The notes: generated by a model from the sequence alone, not told the origin. A stretch of DNA of 49,151 nucleotides from Herpetosiphonaceae bacterium (GCA_036374795.1 DASUTC010000159.1:1-49151); one strand, 5' to 3'; positions 34,039 to 42,918 are shown, counted from the first letter of the stretch. A program made the numbers and translations.

Positions 34039-36321
34039 ATGCATCTTTCAGAATTCTTACAGTTGTTACAGTCGCGTCCCGAATACCGGGAGCGCATCGT
34101 CCACCTTGAGCGGATCAATCCGCGCATGGCAGAGTGGGCCGAGTCCACGGCACCGTTAGCCGCGCCGTTGCAGGCGGCGCTCGATACGCAGGGCATTCGG
34201 CGGCTGTACAGCCATCAGGCGCAGGCGCTCGATCTGGGGCGCGCGAGGCGGCACTTCGGCGTTGTCACGGCGACCGCCTCCGGTAAGACGCTGTGCTACC
34301 ACCTGCCGACGCTGGAGGCGATCCACGCCGAGCCGCGTGCCCGCGCGCTGTATCTGTTTCCGACCAAGGCGCTGGCGCAGGATCAGCTGCGGGCGCTGCG
34401 CGAGCTGACCGGCACGCATCTGCCGCATATTCGCGCGGCGATCTATGACGGCGATACGCCTCAGTCGGAGCGCGCGACGATCCGCGCCAGCGCCAATATT
34501 TTGCTCTCCAATCCCGATATGCTGCATATGGGTATTCTGCCCAATCACGCGACCTGGAGCCGGTTCTTTAGTCGGCTTACGGTGGTGGTGATCGACGAGG
34601 CGCACGTGTATCGCGGGGTCTTCGGCTCGCACGTGGCGCTGCTGCTGCGTCGGCTGCGGCGCGTCTGCCGCATGTACGGCAGCGATCCCCAGTTTATCTT
34701 TGCCTCGGCGACGATCGGCAATCCGCACGAGCATCTACGCGCGCTGCTGGGCGATGATGTCGCGGTGATCGACGGCAACGGAGCACCGCAGGGCGCGCGC
34801 ACGGTAGTCTTCTGGAATCCGCCGCTGCAAGATGTGGCCTCCGGCCAGCGCGCCTCGACCAACGTGGAGACGACCGCGCTGTTTACCGAGCTGGTCGAGC
34901 GTGAGATCAAGACGATCACCTTTACGCGAGCGCGCAAGATCGCCGAGCTGCTGGTGCGCTATGCCCGCAGCAGGCTAGAGCCGCAGCATCCCGACATCGC
35001 CGCGCGGATCTCGTCGTATCGCGCGGGCTACCAGGCCCAGGATCGGCGGGCGATCGAGCGGGCGCTCTTCACCGGCGAGCTGATCGGGATCGTCTCGACC
35101 AATGCGATGGAGCTGGGCGTGGACATCGGCGGGCTGGACGCGGCGATCCTCAACGGCTATCCCGGCACCGTCGCCAGCACATGGCAGCAGTTCGGGCGAG
35201 CCGGGCGCGGGCAGGAGCCAAGCCTGGGCGTGCTGGTGGCGCTCGATGATCCGATGGACCAGTATTGGATGCGTCATCCCGCCGAGTTTTTCGCGCGGCC
35301 TCACGAGCAGGCGCGCATCGCGCTCGACAATCCCTATATCCTGTCCGATCATCTGCTGTGCGCGGCCTACGAGCGCCCTCTGGAGCCGGACGAAACCGCC
35401 GCCTGGTTTGGCGATGGTGGCGTGTCACTGGTCGCCGCGCTGATCGAAGACGAGCTACTGCGCGAGCGGTCGGGCCGGGCCTACATGCCGATCGGCACCT
35501 ATCCCGCCGAACATGTCTCGATTCGCGCCACGGGCGGCGAGACGGTAGAGCTGCGGCTTGAGAATGGGCATGTGCTTGAGCAGGTGCCGCTGAACCGCGC
35601 GCCGTTCGAGGTCCATTCCGGCGCGATCTATCTGCATCAGGGCGAGAGCTATCTGGTGCTCGATCTGGACCTGCTGACACGCTCGGCGACGGCGCGGCAG
35701 GCCGAGGTCAGCTACTACACGCAGCCGCGCGATGTCACCGATGTGCAGGTGGTCGAGGCGCGTGCCAGCCGTCCCGCAGGCATCACTACCGCCTCCTTCG
35801 GCGAGGTCGACGTGCGCCGCACGGTGGTCGGCTACCGGCGCAAGGCGCTCTACAAAGAGGACGTGCTGAGCGATCACGAGCTTGAGCTACCGCCGCAGCA
35901 GTTCGTCACGCACGCGATCTGGTTTACGCTGCCGCGTCCGCACGTCGAGCGGCTGCGCCAGGCGCAGCACGATCTGCGCGGAGGTCTGCACGCCGCCGAG
36001 CACGCGATGATCGCGCTGCTGCCGCTGCTGGCGATGTGCGACCGCTGGGATATTGGCGGTGTTTCCACGGCTTGGCATCCCGACACCGACGCCGCGACGA
36101 TCTTTATCTACGATGGCGTGCCCGGAGGCGTCGGCATCAGCGAGCTGGGCTACGGCGAGCTTGAAACGTGGTGGCGCATGACCCGCGATCTGATCCGCGA
36201 GTGTCCATGCGCCGATGGCTGCCCAGGCTGTATTCAAAGCCCCAAGTGCGGCAACGGCAACCAGCCGCTCGATAAGGCCGTCGCGCTCGATATTCTGAAT
36301 ACGCTGCTGGCCGAGGCGTGA
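34039..36321 (+). CDS. MrfA/Hrq1-type DEAD/DEAH-box DNA helicase
   Basis: 760 residues from the ATG at 34039; an upstream frame start (33976) would lie on the dyad region and is not favoured. Superfamily 2 helicase of the YprA (MrfA) group, 3'-5' DNA helicases in repair of interstrand crosslinks and mitomycin damage. Motifs: Walker A TATASGKT (77-84), VVIDEAHVYRG, SATIGNP, then STNAMELGVDIGG and QQFGRAGRG. The C-terminal DUF1998 (MZB) domain ends with CPCADGCPGCIQSPKC, cysteines at about 722, 724, 728, 731 and 737, the metal site of the family. B. subtilis MrfA has similar length. The MrfB exonuclease partner is not nearby. No strong Shine-Dalgarno site at the chosen start. Confidence 0.9.
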   Translation: MHLSEFLQLLQSRPEYRERIVHLERINPRMAEWAESTAPLAAPLQAALDTQGIRRLYSHQAQALDLGRARRHFGVVTATASGKTLCYHLPTLEAIHAEPRARALYLFPTKALAQDQLRALRELTGTHLPHIRAAIYDGDTPQSERATIRASANILLSNPDMLHMGILPNHATWSRFFSRLTVVVIDEAHVYRGVFGSHVALLLRRLRRVCRMYGSDPQFIFASATIGNPHEHLRALLGDDVAVIDGNGAPQGARTVVFWNPPLQDVASGQRASTNVETTALFTELVEREIKTITFTRARKIAELLVRYARSRLEPQHPDIAARISSYRAGYQAQDRRAIERALFTGELIGIVSTNAMELGVDIGGLDAAILNGYPGTVASTWQQFGRAGRGQEPSLGVLVALDDPMDQYWMRHPAEFFARPHEQARIALDNPYILSDHLLCAAYERPLEPDETAAWFGDGGVSLVAALIEDELLRERSGRAYMPIGTYPAEHVSIRATGGETVELRLENGHVLEQVPLNRAPFEVHSGAIYLHQGESYLVLDLDLLTRSATARQAEVSYYTQPRDVTDVQVVEARASRPAGITTASFGEVDVRRTVVGYRRKALYKEDVLSDHELELPPQQFVTHAIWFTLPRPHVERLRQAQHDLRGGLHAAEHAMIALLPLLAMCDRWDIGGVSTAWHPDTDAATIFIYDGVPGGVGISELGYGELETWWRMTRDLIRECPCADGCPGCIQSPKCGNGNQPLDKAVALDILNTLLAEA

Positions 36322-36424
36322 GCGCTGCGCCTGCGGCGCTCCGCTCTGCATCTGAACGCAATCTAAACGAGGCGCTACCCCACACGCCCTGATGCTTCCG
36401 GCGAACAACCAGCGCTGCGAGAAG

Positions 36425-36462
36425 GCAGCGGCCATGTTCCGGCGCGGACATGGCCTTGCTGC
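36425..36462. other. Long stem-loop after the helicase gene
   Basis: GCAGC (36425-36429) plus GGCCATGT (36430-36437) pair with ACATGGCC (36448-36455) and GCTGC (36458-36462), leaving two unpaired T and a short loop. There is no T-run, so it may be a processing or termination structure between helicase and lipoprotein genes. Confidence 0.5.
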
Positions 36463-36612
36463 GTGCGGCAGTATCAGCCGCCAGACAGAAGGTGAGAACA
36501 CGATCGAATTCTCTCAGCGACGCTACACACCCTTGTAGCCGCGATCTCATCGTATTTTTGCCGCCATCCGGCTACGCTATCTCCATACAACGCATCTCAC
36601 CAGGAGTCCCCC

Positions 36613-37911
36613 ATGCGACATATTCTTTGGAGCTATCTGATCGTGCTCAGCCTGCTCGTCGGCTGTGGCTCGCCCGAACCAAGACCTTCAACCGACAGCG
36701 CGGCAGCGCCGGAGCGCCCACAGGCCACCACCGGCGCTGCCACAGCGTCGGCCTCAACGCCATCGCCGGTAGCCTCGCCCACTCAGCCGAGCGTGCCCAC
36801 CGCGACGTTTGTCGCTACGCAGACCCCCGCGCCCGCGCCGACGTCGACGCCGACGGCAGCCGCACCCACACCAACGGTAGCCGCGCCGACGCCGACATTC
36901 CAGCCCGCTCCCAAAGCCGATGCGATCGTGCTCTCGCGCGGCGAGAAGCTCCTATCTGTCGCGTCCGATGGATCGACGAGCGAGATCCAGGTTGAGGGCC
37001 TGGAGACGCGAACCTTCGATATTGCGGTTTCGCCTGACGGCTCGTGGATTGCCGGACCGGTGATGCCAGATGCAGCATCGGGTCTGGCGCTGCATAACAC
37101 CGAAACCGGCGAGCAGCAGATCATCCCGCAAGACGGACATGTCGGACATATTCGCTTCGCGCATGATAGCAGCGCGCTGGTCTTCACCGTCGACAACGAT
37201 GCCGGGCAAGATTGGCGGATGTATCGGCTCGATCTAGCGAGCCGCGAGCAGCGCGTCTTGCAGCAGGGCAGTAATATGCCGATGTACGTGCCGCTGGCCT
37301 GGACACCGCAGGGCATCATCGCGGTCGGCGGCTTCGCCTACGGCACCGATGGCGGGCCGGAAGGAATCTATCTGATCGATCCTGCGACTGGCGACCTGCG
37401 CAGGATCCGCTCGGATAAGGATCCGTATGTCTACGCGGTGCCCTCGCCTGACGGCAAGCAGCTTGCGATCGTGGGCGGCATGGTTGGCCTAGGCATCGAA
37501 AATCCGACCTTCTCGCTCTCGATCCAGGATCTTGCATCGGGCGAAACCACGCTGATCGAGCCGGAGCAGCCCGGCGGCGTGAGCAGCCTGGCCTGGTCGC
37601 CCGATAGCAGCAAGCTGCTCTATAAGCCGCACCTGGCCGGTAGCGATCCCTACGCCGGGCCGCCTACGAGCTACACCATCGTCGGTCCCGCGATCACGGA
37701 GCCAATGCGGCTGGAGCTACCCTTTGCCTTCATGAAGCTGCGGACTCCGCTCTGGCGCAGCGACGACGCGCTGCTCCTGCTGGTCGAGGATGGTGCGCAG
37801 GAGCGGCTGTATGAGCTGCCGATCAACGACGCCGGAGCATTGCGCGAGGTAGCCTCGTTTGCCGCCGCATCGCCGCAGGGCAGCAGCGCGATCCTCTACG
37901 TCGATCGCTAA
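36613..37911 (+). CDS. Lipoprotein with Thr-Pro linker and beta-propeller-like domain
   Basis: 432 residues. Lipobox LVGC (Cys18) after a short signal. Residues 20-105 are Ala/Pro/Thr-rich (TPSPVASPTQPS and similar), a spacer. From about 105 a propeller of TolB/WD40-like blades is seen: AVSPDGSWIAGPV, IRFAHDSSALVFTV, PLAWTPQGIIAVGG, AVPSPDGKQLAIVGG and LAWSPDSSKLLYK. It is tethered to the outer membrane face or cell surface and may bind a ligand or protein. AGGAG precedes the ATG. No enzymatic motif. Its stop is followed by a GGCCTCA/TGAGGCC stem-loop (37935-37963). Confidence 0.85.
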   Translation: MRHILWSYLIVLSLLVGCGSPEPRPSTDSAAAPERPQATTGAATASASTPSPVASPTQPSVPTATFVATQTPAPAPTSTPTAAAPTPTVAAPTPTFQPAPKADAIVLSRGEKLLSVASDGSTSEIQVEGLETRTFDIAVSPDGSWIAGPVMPDAASGLALHNTETGEQQIIPQDGHVGHIRFAHDSSALVFTVDNDAGQDWRMYRLDLASREQRVLQQGSNMPMYVPLAWTPQGIIAVGGFAYGTDGGPEGIYLIDPATGDLRRIRSDKDPYVYAVPSPDGKQLAIVGGMVGLGIENPTFSLSIQDLASGETTLIEPEQPGGVSSLAWSPDSSKLLYKPHLAGSDPYAGPPTSYTIVGPAITEPMRLELPFAFMKLRTPLWRSDDALLLLVEDGAQERLYELPINDAGALREVASFAAASPQGSSAILYVDR

Positions 37912-37934
37912 AAACCAGGCATATCCTGAGTCCT

Positions 37935-37963
37935 GGCCTCATCCGTCGCGCGCGGGTGAGGCC
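37935..37963 (+). terminator. Stem-loop after the propeller lipoprotein
   Basis: GGCCTCA and TGAGGCC arms with two extra CC/GG pairs around a GC-rich loop. No T-run, so termination is only possible. Confidence 0.35.
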
Positions 37964-38000
37964 GCTTAGCTTGTACCATGATCATGAGCGGGCAATATGC

Positions 38001-38006
38001 TATAAA
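38001..38006 (+). promoter_or_regulatory. Extended -10 at the start of the small membrane protein gene
   Basis: TGC-TATAAA with seven bases to the ATG at 38014 and no Shine-Dalgarno site: leaderless geometry, as at hisC and the SGNH hydrolase. Confidence 0.5.
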
Positions 38007-38013
38007 CTATTCC

Positions 38014-38487
38014 ATGAGCTATCCCATCTTCCTGGCGCTGCATAATCTGAACCGCTGGCTGGTGCTCGCATTCGGCGCGTGGGCGCTCTACCGGCTGGCG
38101 CGTGGCTGGCGCGGCAATCGCGCATGGAGCGCCGCCGATCGCCGCAGTATGCGCTGGTTTGCGCTCATTTTCAGCGTGCAGTTCGTCCTCGGCGCGATCT
38201 TGTACCTGCTGCCGGGCGCGCTGGTCAGCAGCGTGCTCGACCGCAGCAGCATGCATGTGATCATGAGGGATCGTGTGCTGCGCTTCTTTACGCTTGAGCA
38301 TCCGCTCCAGATGACGATCGCGATCGGCCTGTCGCATACCGGGAACGCGATTGTCCGTCGTCTCACAAGCGACCGCAGGCGTTTCAAGGTCGGCACGATC
38401 CTGATGGTCGTCGTGCTGCTGCTGATCCTGATTGCGATCCCGTGGCCGTTTTTGAGCCAGGGCCGACCCCTGCTGCGGCTGCCCTAG
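38014..38487 (+). CDS. Small four-helix membrane protein, LHNLNRW family
   Basis: 157 residues from the ATG at 38014. About four membrane helices. The pattern LHNLNRWLVLAFGAWAL, ALIFSVQFVLGAILYLLPG, LRFFTLEHPLQMTIAIGLSH and a final LLLILIAIPWPF is one I recognise from small proteins common in Bacteroidota that are often labelled cytochrome b-like. Conserved His residues in helices 1 and 3 (LHN, EHP) and the SHTG could bind heme, but this is not established. An in-frame start at 37978 is possible; the TATAAA geometry favours the inner ATG. Followed at once by a heptamer-repeat element. Function unknown. Confidence 0.7.
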   Translation: MSYPIFLALHNLNRWLVLAFGAWALYRLARGWRGNRAWSAADRRSMRWFALIFSVQFVLGAILYLLPGALVSSVLDRSSMHVIMRDRVLRFFTLEHPLQMTIAIGLSHTGNAIVRRLTSDRRRFKVGTILMVVVLLLILIAIPWPFLSQGRPLLRLP

Positions 38488-38685
38488 CTTTGAGTTTCAA
38501 GTTTCAAGTTTCAAGTTCCGAGTTCCAAGTTCCAGGCCATCACCATGCCCAGAGGGCACCCGCCCCCGCTCCCGCTGCGCAGGCGAGGGGGAAGGTGGTT
38601 CTTGGTTCTCCGTCCCCTTTGTTCCGTTGTTCTCTTGTTCCGTTGTTCTCTTGTTCTCTTGTTCCCTTGTTCTTCACTGCACATC
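38487..38685 (+). repeat. Largest heptamer-repeat element
   Basis: Starts at the stop of the small membrane protein gene. TTTCAAG is repeated three times in tandem (38495-38515), then degenerate CGAGTTCCAAGTTCCAGG, the core CAGAGGGCACCCGCC, a partial CCCCCGCTC/GAGGGGG inverted repeat, and about 70 bases of 8-base units such as TTGTTCTC and TTGTTCCG up to 38685. Confidence 0.85.
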
Positions 38686-38766
38686 TCAGGGCACGCGCGC
38701 TGCGTATTGATGATCGAGGCTACGGCCTGTTCAAGGGTACGACAAACGAAGGCAAAGGTAAGAGCT

Positions 38767-39339
38767 ATGACGCAAGGATCAGATCGATCGGCTCGTTCGG
38801 GCGATAATCTGGAGGTGGCGACGCTGGCCGGTGGCTGCTTCTGGTGCTTGGAGGCGGTGTACGATCAGCTCAGGGGCGTGACGCAGGTCGAGTCGGGGTA
38901 TGCGGGCGGCAGGGTGATCAATCCCTCGTACGAGCAGGTCTGCTCCGGCACCACCGGCCACGCCGAAGTGGTCCAGATTACATTCAACCCGCAGGTTGTC
39001 TCGTTCAAGGAGCTGCTGGAGATCTTCTTCACGATTCACGATCCGACGACGCTCAACCGCCAGGGCGCGGATGTCGGGACGCAGTATCGATCCGCGATTT
39101 TCTACCACACGCCGGAGCAGAAGACGATCGCCGAGCAGACGATCAAGGAGTTGGATGCCGCCCGGCTGTGGAGCGCGCCGATCGTCACCGAGGTAGCGCC
39201 GTTGCAGACGTTCTATCCCGCCGAAGATTATCACCAGGAGTACTTCGAGCGCAATCCCCGGCAGCCCTACTGCACGGCGGTCGTCGCGCCCAAGGTTGCC
39301 AAGTTTCGCCAGCAGCATCTCGAAAAGCTGAAGAAGTAG
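38767..39339 (+). CDS. msrA: Peptide methionine sulfoxide reductase A
   Basis: 190 residues from the ATG at 38767. It reduces methionine S-sulfoxide in proteins. The catalytic motif GGCFWCLEAVYD and the downstream GYAGG, YEQVCSGTTGHAEVV and DYHQEYFERNP are all intact. The reading frame extends upstream to 38545, but that part runs through the repeat element and is rejected. AAAGGTAAGAGCT before the ATG supplies an acceptable ribosome site. There is no signal peptide, so it is cytoplasmic; MsrB is not adjacent. The resolving cysteine pattern at the C-terminus (PYCTAVV) has one Cys. Confidence 0.95.
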   Translation: MTQGSDRSARSGDNLEVATLAGGCFWCLEAVYDQLRGVTQVESGYAGGRVINPSYEQVCSGTTGHAEVVQITFNPQVVSFKELLEIFFTIHDPTTLNRQGADVGTQYRSAIFYHTPEQKTIAEQTIKELDAARLWSAPIVTEVAPLQTFYPAEDYHQEYFERNPRQPYCTAVVAPKVAKFRQQHLEKLKK

Positions 39340-39373
39340 GGCGGCATCACACGGCTCCGTGGTGCCGGCGCGC

Positions 39374-40423
39374 TCAGTGGGATGAGCAGGCGGCGCGTGC
39401 GGCGTCGAGCGCCTGGCGGATCGCGGCGTCTTCCTGGGCTACGCGCTCGGCCTCGGCGTCGATCGCGGCGGAGCGCCGTTGACGCAGCACCAGCGGCGCG
39501 ACGCGCGCAACATCGTCGGGCGTGGCGCCGGGCTGGCCGTGCAGCGCGGCATGAGCGCGGGCCGCTTCCAGCAGCACAATCTCGGCGCGATGCGAGGGGA
39601 TCTGAAGCGCGCCGACCAGCTCGACCGCCAGCAGCTCGGCATCTTCGCCGGGCTGTATCTCGGCAAGTGCGGCTCGCGCTCGATCGATCGTCTGTGCCAG
39701 CTCGTGCAGCTCGGCGTGAAACCGGGCGCGAAACGCCACGGGATCGGCGCGATAGGCTCGCGCGCGGCGGGTCGCTTCCAGCCGCTCCGCCCCGGCGACC
39801 AGCGGCGGCATCCACACACGCAGCCCAAAGCGGTCGAGGATCTGCGGGCGGAGGCGGCCCTCCTCCGGATTCATCGAGCCGATCAGCACGAAGCGCGACG
39901 GGAAGAGCCGGACCATCGCGCCGCGCCGGACAAACGTACGGCCCTGCGCCGCCGCGTCGAGGATCGCATCGACGACCGCCGGGTCGAGCAGGTTGACCTC
40001 GTCGATGTAGAGCACGTTGCCGTGAGCTACCGCCAGCACGCCTGGCTCCAGCAAGACCCGCCGCTGCTCCAGCGCTACCCGCTCGTTCACGCCGCCGACG
40101 ACATCTTCCAGCCGCGCGTTGAGCGGCAGCTCGATCAGCCGCATCGGCTCGGTGACGACCAGCGCCTCGCCTCGGGCCAGACGCTCGCGGCAGGCCGGAC
40201 AGATCGCCTCGTCGTCGGGCGTGCAGCCGTGGTGGCAGACGGAGCGTGTCACGGGCGGCAGCAGATCGAGCAGCGCGCGCACGGCGGTGGTCTTGCCTAC
40301 GCCGTACGGCCCTTCCAGCAGCACGCCGCCGATCGCCGGATTGACCAGCGCCAGCAGCAGCGCCAGCTTCAGCTCGGATTGGCCGACGAGCGCGGGAAAC
40401 GGATAAACGTTGATCGGGTCCAT
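39374..40423 (-). CDS. Magnesium-chelatase subunit I-like AAA+ ATPase
   Basis: 349 residues from the ATG at 40423 (a GTG six codons upstream is possible). Motifs: PFPALVGQSELKLALLLALV, Walker A GPYGVGKTT, Walker B VLYIDEVNLLD, and GSMNPEEGRLRPQILDRFGL (sensor 1 and arginine finger). A cysteine cluster CHHGCTPDDEAICPAC between Walker A and B could bind zinc. Related proteins are BchI/ChlI, which load Mg into protoporphyrin with D and H subunits, and stand-alone MoxR-like ATPases with VWA partners. Neither a subunit D nor H nor bacteriochlorophyll genes are present here, so the role is open. DUF503 is 34 bp upstream, the LON-domain gene further on. Confidence 0.85.
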   Translation of the reverse strand: MDPINVYPFPALVGQSELKLALLLALVNPAIGGVLLEGPYGVGKTTAVRALLDLLPPVTRSVCHHGCTPDDEAICPACRERLARGEALVVTEPMRLIELPLNARLEDVVGGVNERVALEQRRVLLEPGVLAVAHGNVLYIDEVNLLDPAVVDAILDAAAQGRTFVRRGAMVRLFPSRFVLIGSMNPEEGRLRPQILDRFGLRVWMPPLVAGAERLEATRRARAYRADPVAFRARFHAELHELAQTIDRARAALAEIQPGEDAELLAVELVGALQIPSHRAEIVLLEAARAHAALHGQPGATPDDVARVAPLVLRQRRSAAIDAEAERVAQEDAAIRQALDAARAACSSH

Positions 40424-40457
40424 CGTGTGATGCTGCTCCACCAGACGTCGCGTGAGC

Positions 40458-40742
40458 TTAGAGGATTTCGATGTCGGCGCGGCTGACTTCGAGATCGGGC
40501 CGATTGTTGTATACCCACTCGACTACGGCCTGCAACTGCTGGTGGGCATACTGTCGATCGGATGATACGCACGCAACGCCCAGCACCGCAACCTGCCATC
40601 GGTCCTGTTGATCGACCTCCGCAGTGGATACGTTAAACTCGTTCCGCAACCGTTGCAGGATCGATTTAACCACGCTTCTCTTGTCCTTCAAGCTGTGCGA
40701 GGTCGGGATGAAGAGTTCGAGCAGTAGGCTTCCGATAATCAT
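40458..40742 (-). CDS. DUF503 (YlxP-like) protein
   Basis: 94 residues. Family features are MIIGSLLLELFIPTSHSLKDKRSV, with the SLKDKR block, then SILQRLRNEFNVSTAEVD and LGVACVSSD. These small cytoplasmic ferredoxin-fold proteins often lie near rbfA and infB in other bacteria and are linked to ribosome work; here they sit in a his-cca-LON group instead. No ribosome site stands out. A TACAAT about 35 bases upstream (40787-40782, minus) after a CCCGCTT/AAGCGGG hairpin (40788-40809) may be its own promoter. Confidence 0.9.
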   Translation of the reverse strand: MIIGSLLLELFIPTSHSLKDKRSVVKSILQRLRNEFNVSTAEVDQQDRWQVAVLGVACVSSDRQYAHQQLQAVVEWVYNNRPDLEVSRADIEIL

Positions 40743-40833
40743 AGATTCTCAATCAGGTAGTGAAGAATACACGCACGAGGTATTGTACCCGCTTCAAGCC
40801 GAAAGCGGGCCGCACGCGCGCCGATGATCGTGG

Positions 40834-41481
40834 CTAGTTCAGCGTCCAGGGGCCGTCGCTGGTCCGGGCAGGCATCTGCGGCGGCTGCGGGAGGAAGCGC
40901 AGCTCACGATCGAACGCCTCGGCGATAGCACCCAGGCGCTCCTCAACATCGGCTTCGAGCAACTGCTGCTTGGAGTAGTTGACGACCCGAAACTGATCGG
41001 AGAGCAGGTACGACAGCGCAACCGGATCGTCGGGCAGCTCTTCCAGCGGCTGCGTCACGCCCGTCGCGTGAGTCACGGCATCGCGGTGCTTGAGGTAGAG
41101 CTCGCGCACCTGCGCGGCCAGCTCCGGCGCATCCGGCGGAATCTCGTCCTCCAGCATCTCGACCGATGCAACGAGGTAGGGATCGTCCTGGATGATCTGG
41201 AGGATGCGGAAGCGCCGCTCGCCCTGCGCCGAGAGCAGCATCCGACCATCGGGAAAGCGCAGCACATTCTGGATCGCCGCCGTTGTGCCCACGGTGTACG
41301 GCTCGGCCACAGGACCGCCGACCTCTTCGCCTTCACGGATCAGCACCACGCCGAACGGCTGCTTAAGCTGAATACAGCGGCTGATCATCTGCCGGTAGCG
41401 CGGCTCGAAGATGTGCAGCGGCAGGATCGCGCCGGGAAAAAGCACCACGTTCAGCGGAAACAGCGCCAGCAATTGTTCCAT
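40834..41481 (-). CDS. LON substrate-binding-domain protein
   Basis: 215 residues from the ATG at 41481 (AAAGG eight to nine bases upstream; the GTG three codons earlier lacks spacing). Contains only the N-terminal LON domain: LLALFPLNVVLFPGAILPLHIFEPRYRQM and the continuing LIREGEEVG, GTTAAIQNVLRFPDGRMLLSA and RRFRILQIIQDDPYLVASVE. The AAA+ and protease parts of Lon are absent, so it is a stand-alone substrate-binding protein, not a truncated Lon; such genes are common. Its job may be protein quality control; not known. It has cca upstream, 177 bp away. Confidence 0.9.
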   Translation of the reverse strand: MEQLLALFPLNVVLFPGAILPLHIFEPRYRQMISRCIQLKQPFGVVLIREGEEVGGPVAEPYTVGTTAAIQNVLRFPDGRMLLSAQGERRFRILQIIQDDPYLVASVEMLEDEIPPDAPELAAQVRELYLKHRDAVTHATGVTQPLEELPDDPVALSYLLSDQFRVVNYSKQQLLEADVEERLGAIAEAFDRELRFLPQPPQMPARTSDGPWTLN

Positions 41482-41602
41482 GATTGGCACCTTTCTTTAC
41501 TACCATCGTAGCACGACTACGGCTTAAGCGTTAGTGCAGAATCAACGAGCCTGTTCGGGCAAGGACTCATGCGTTTCTGCATCAGCACGGGGAATCTTTG
41601 GG

Positions 41603-41653
41603 CGACACCCCGGGCCGGGTGCCCTCTGGGCACGGCACCTGCCCGGCCTGTCG
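41603..41653. repeat. Nested palindrome after cca
   Basis: Outer arms CGACA (41603-41607) with TGTCG (41649-41653) and GGCCGGG (41613-41619) with CCCGGCC (41642-41648); an inner hairpin GTGCCC (41619-41624) with GGGCAC (41628-41633). It lies six bases after the cca stop. The GTGCCCTCTGGGCAC core resembles the CCCAGAGGGCACC core of the 38.5 kb element. Confidence 0.6.
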
Positions 41654-41658
41654 GCGCG

Positions 41659-42918
41659 TCAGGCCCATCGTCGGGCCAGCCAGCCGAGCGCCTCGTCGCG
41701 GGTGGTGATGGTGCCGCCAAGCTGCGCCTGACGTAGCTCATGGAGCAGATCGCGATAGATCGGCCCCGGCGCGATACCGCGCGCCCGCAGATCGTCGCCG
41801 GAGAGCAGGGCAGGGAGCGGGCGGATCGTGGTGAGGTAGCGCATAATCTGTGCCGCCATCGCGGGCGGCGCGACAAGCTGAAGCACGCGCAGCACGACGG
41901 CGCTGTATGGATGCAAGATCTGCTCAAGCATGGTCGCCGGAAGATCCGGCTGTGAGAGCGCCGCTGGCAGCGCGGGCGGCAGGTCATGCAGCAGCTTGCG
42001 CTCGGCGTGCGGCAGGTTGTAGCGCGTGGCGAAGATCGCGCGTCGCGTCGCGTCCATCGGCCAGAGCAGCAGCCCGACGTAGATCAGGGGCAGCGGCGCG
42101 TCGGGCGGGTGGAGGGCACGTGCCGCCGGAAATTGATGGAGCCACGCGGTGCTCCAGACCAGCTCAAGCTGCGGAAACGTGCCCCACGCATGCAGCAGCG
42201 TCAGCGCGGCCTCCGGCTCCGGCTCGCTCAGCAGCAGCCATAGCTCGTGCAAGATGCGCTGCGCCGAGGTCCGCGCGATCATCGCGACATCCAGCGCCTG
42301 GCCGATCAGCGCGGTCGTGTGCGGCTCGACGGCGAAATGCAGGCGCGTGGCGATGCGCGCGCCGCGCAGGATGCGCGTCGGATCGTCGTTGAACGAATCA
42401 TCATGCAGCACGCGCATGAGGCCATGACGAATGTCGCGCAGGCCGTCGTACGGGTCGAGCAGCTTCACATCGGGTATGTCCAGGCGCAGCGCCAGCGTGT
42501 TGATCGTAAAATCGCGGCGATGCAGATCGTCTTTGATGTGCGATGGCGTGATCACCGGCAGCGCGGCGGGCGCGGGATAGACCTCGCGGCGGGCGGTGAC
42601 AAAATCGATCGCGAAGGGCGCGCCGTCGACCTCGATCTCAACCGCCGCCGTCCGAAACGCGGCGTGCTCGGTCAGCCTGCCGCCGACATGCGCGTGAAAC
42701 GCCTCGGCAACCGGCCAGGCATCGCCCTCGATCACCAGATCGATGTCGGTGATCGGCTGCTCAAGAACCAGATCGCGAACGGGGCCGCCCACCAGATAGA
42801 TTGGCACGCGCTGCTGCTGGCCGATCAGCGCTGCTGTTTGCAGCAGGCGATAGACCTCAGGCGTGAGCGACCGCGCCAGCCGTCCCGCCAGCTCGGACTC
42901 TGACGGCGGGCTGCTCAC
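41659..42918 (-). CDS. CCA tRNA nucleotidyltransferase / poly(A) polymerase family protein
   Basis: 419 residues. Class II nucleotidyltransferase that adds CCA or part of it to tRNA ends. Head domain: [29 protein letters not shown] with the GG and DxD pair, and [12 protein letters not shown]. Neck: [14 protein letters not shown] and a following helical tail with no HD domain. Its ATG shares four bases (ATGA) with the hisB stop, so it is translationally coupled to the histidine genes. Sequence alone does not separate full CCA-adding from CC- or A-adding enzymes. Confidence 0.92.
   Translation of the reverse strand: MSSPPSESELAGRLARSLTPEVYRLLQTAALIGQQQRVPIYLVGGPVRDLVLEQPITDIDLVIEGDAWPVAEAFHAHVGGRLTEHAAFRTAAVEIEVDGAPFAIDFVTARREVYPAPAALPVITPSHIKDDLHRRDFTINTLALRLDIPDVKLLDPYDGLRDIRHGLMRVLHDDSFNDDPTRILRGARIATRLHFAVEPHTTALIGQALDVAMIARTSAQRILHELWLLLSEPEPEAALTLLHAWGTFPQLELVWSTAWLHQFPAARALHPPDAPLPLIYVGLLLWPMDATRRAIFATRYNLPHAERKLLHDLPPALPAALSQPDLPATMLEQILHPYSAVVLRVLQLVAPPAMAAQIMRYLTTIRPLPALLSGDDLRARGIAPGPIYRDLLHELRQAQLGGTITTRDEALGWLARRWA

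Noticed and set aside
38487-38685. Heptamer repeats considered as a CRISPR array
   Set aside because: Seven- to eight-base degenerate units without spacers.
38545-38766. N-terminal extension of MsrA
   Set aside because: It is translated repeat DNA; the family sequence begins after the ATG at 38767.
40834-41481. Truncated lon protease
   Set aside because: The LON domain is complete with its own start and stop; stand-alone LON-domain proteins are a normal family.
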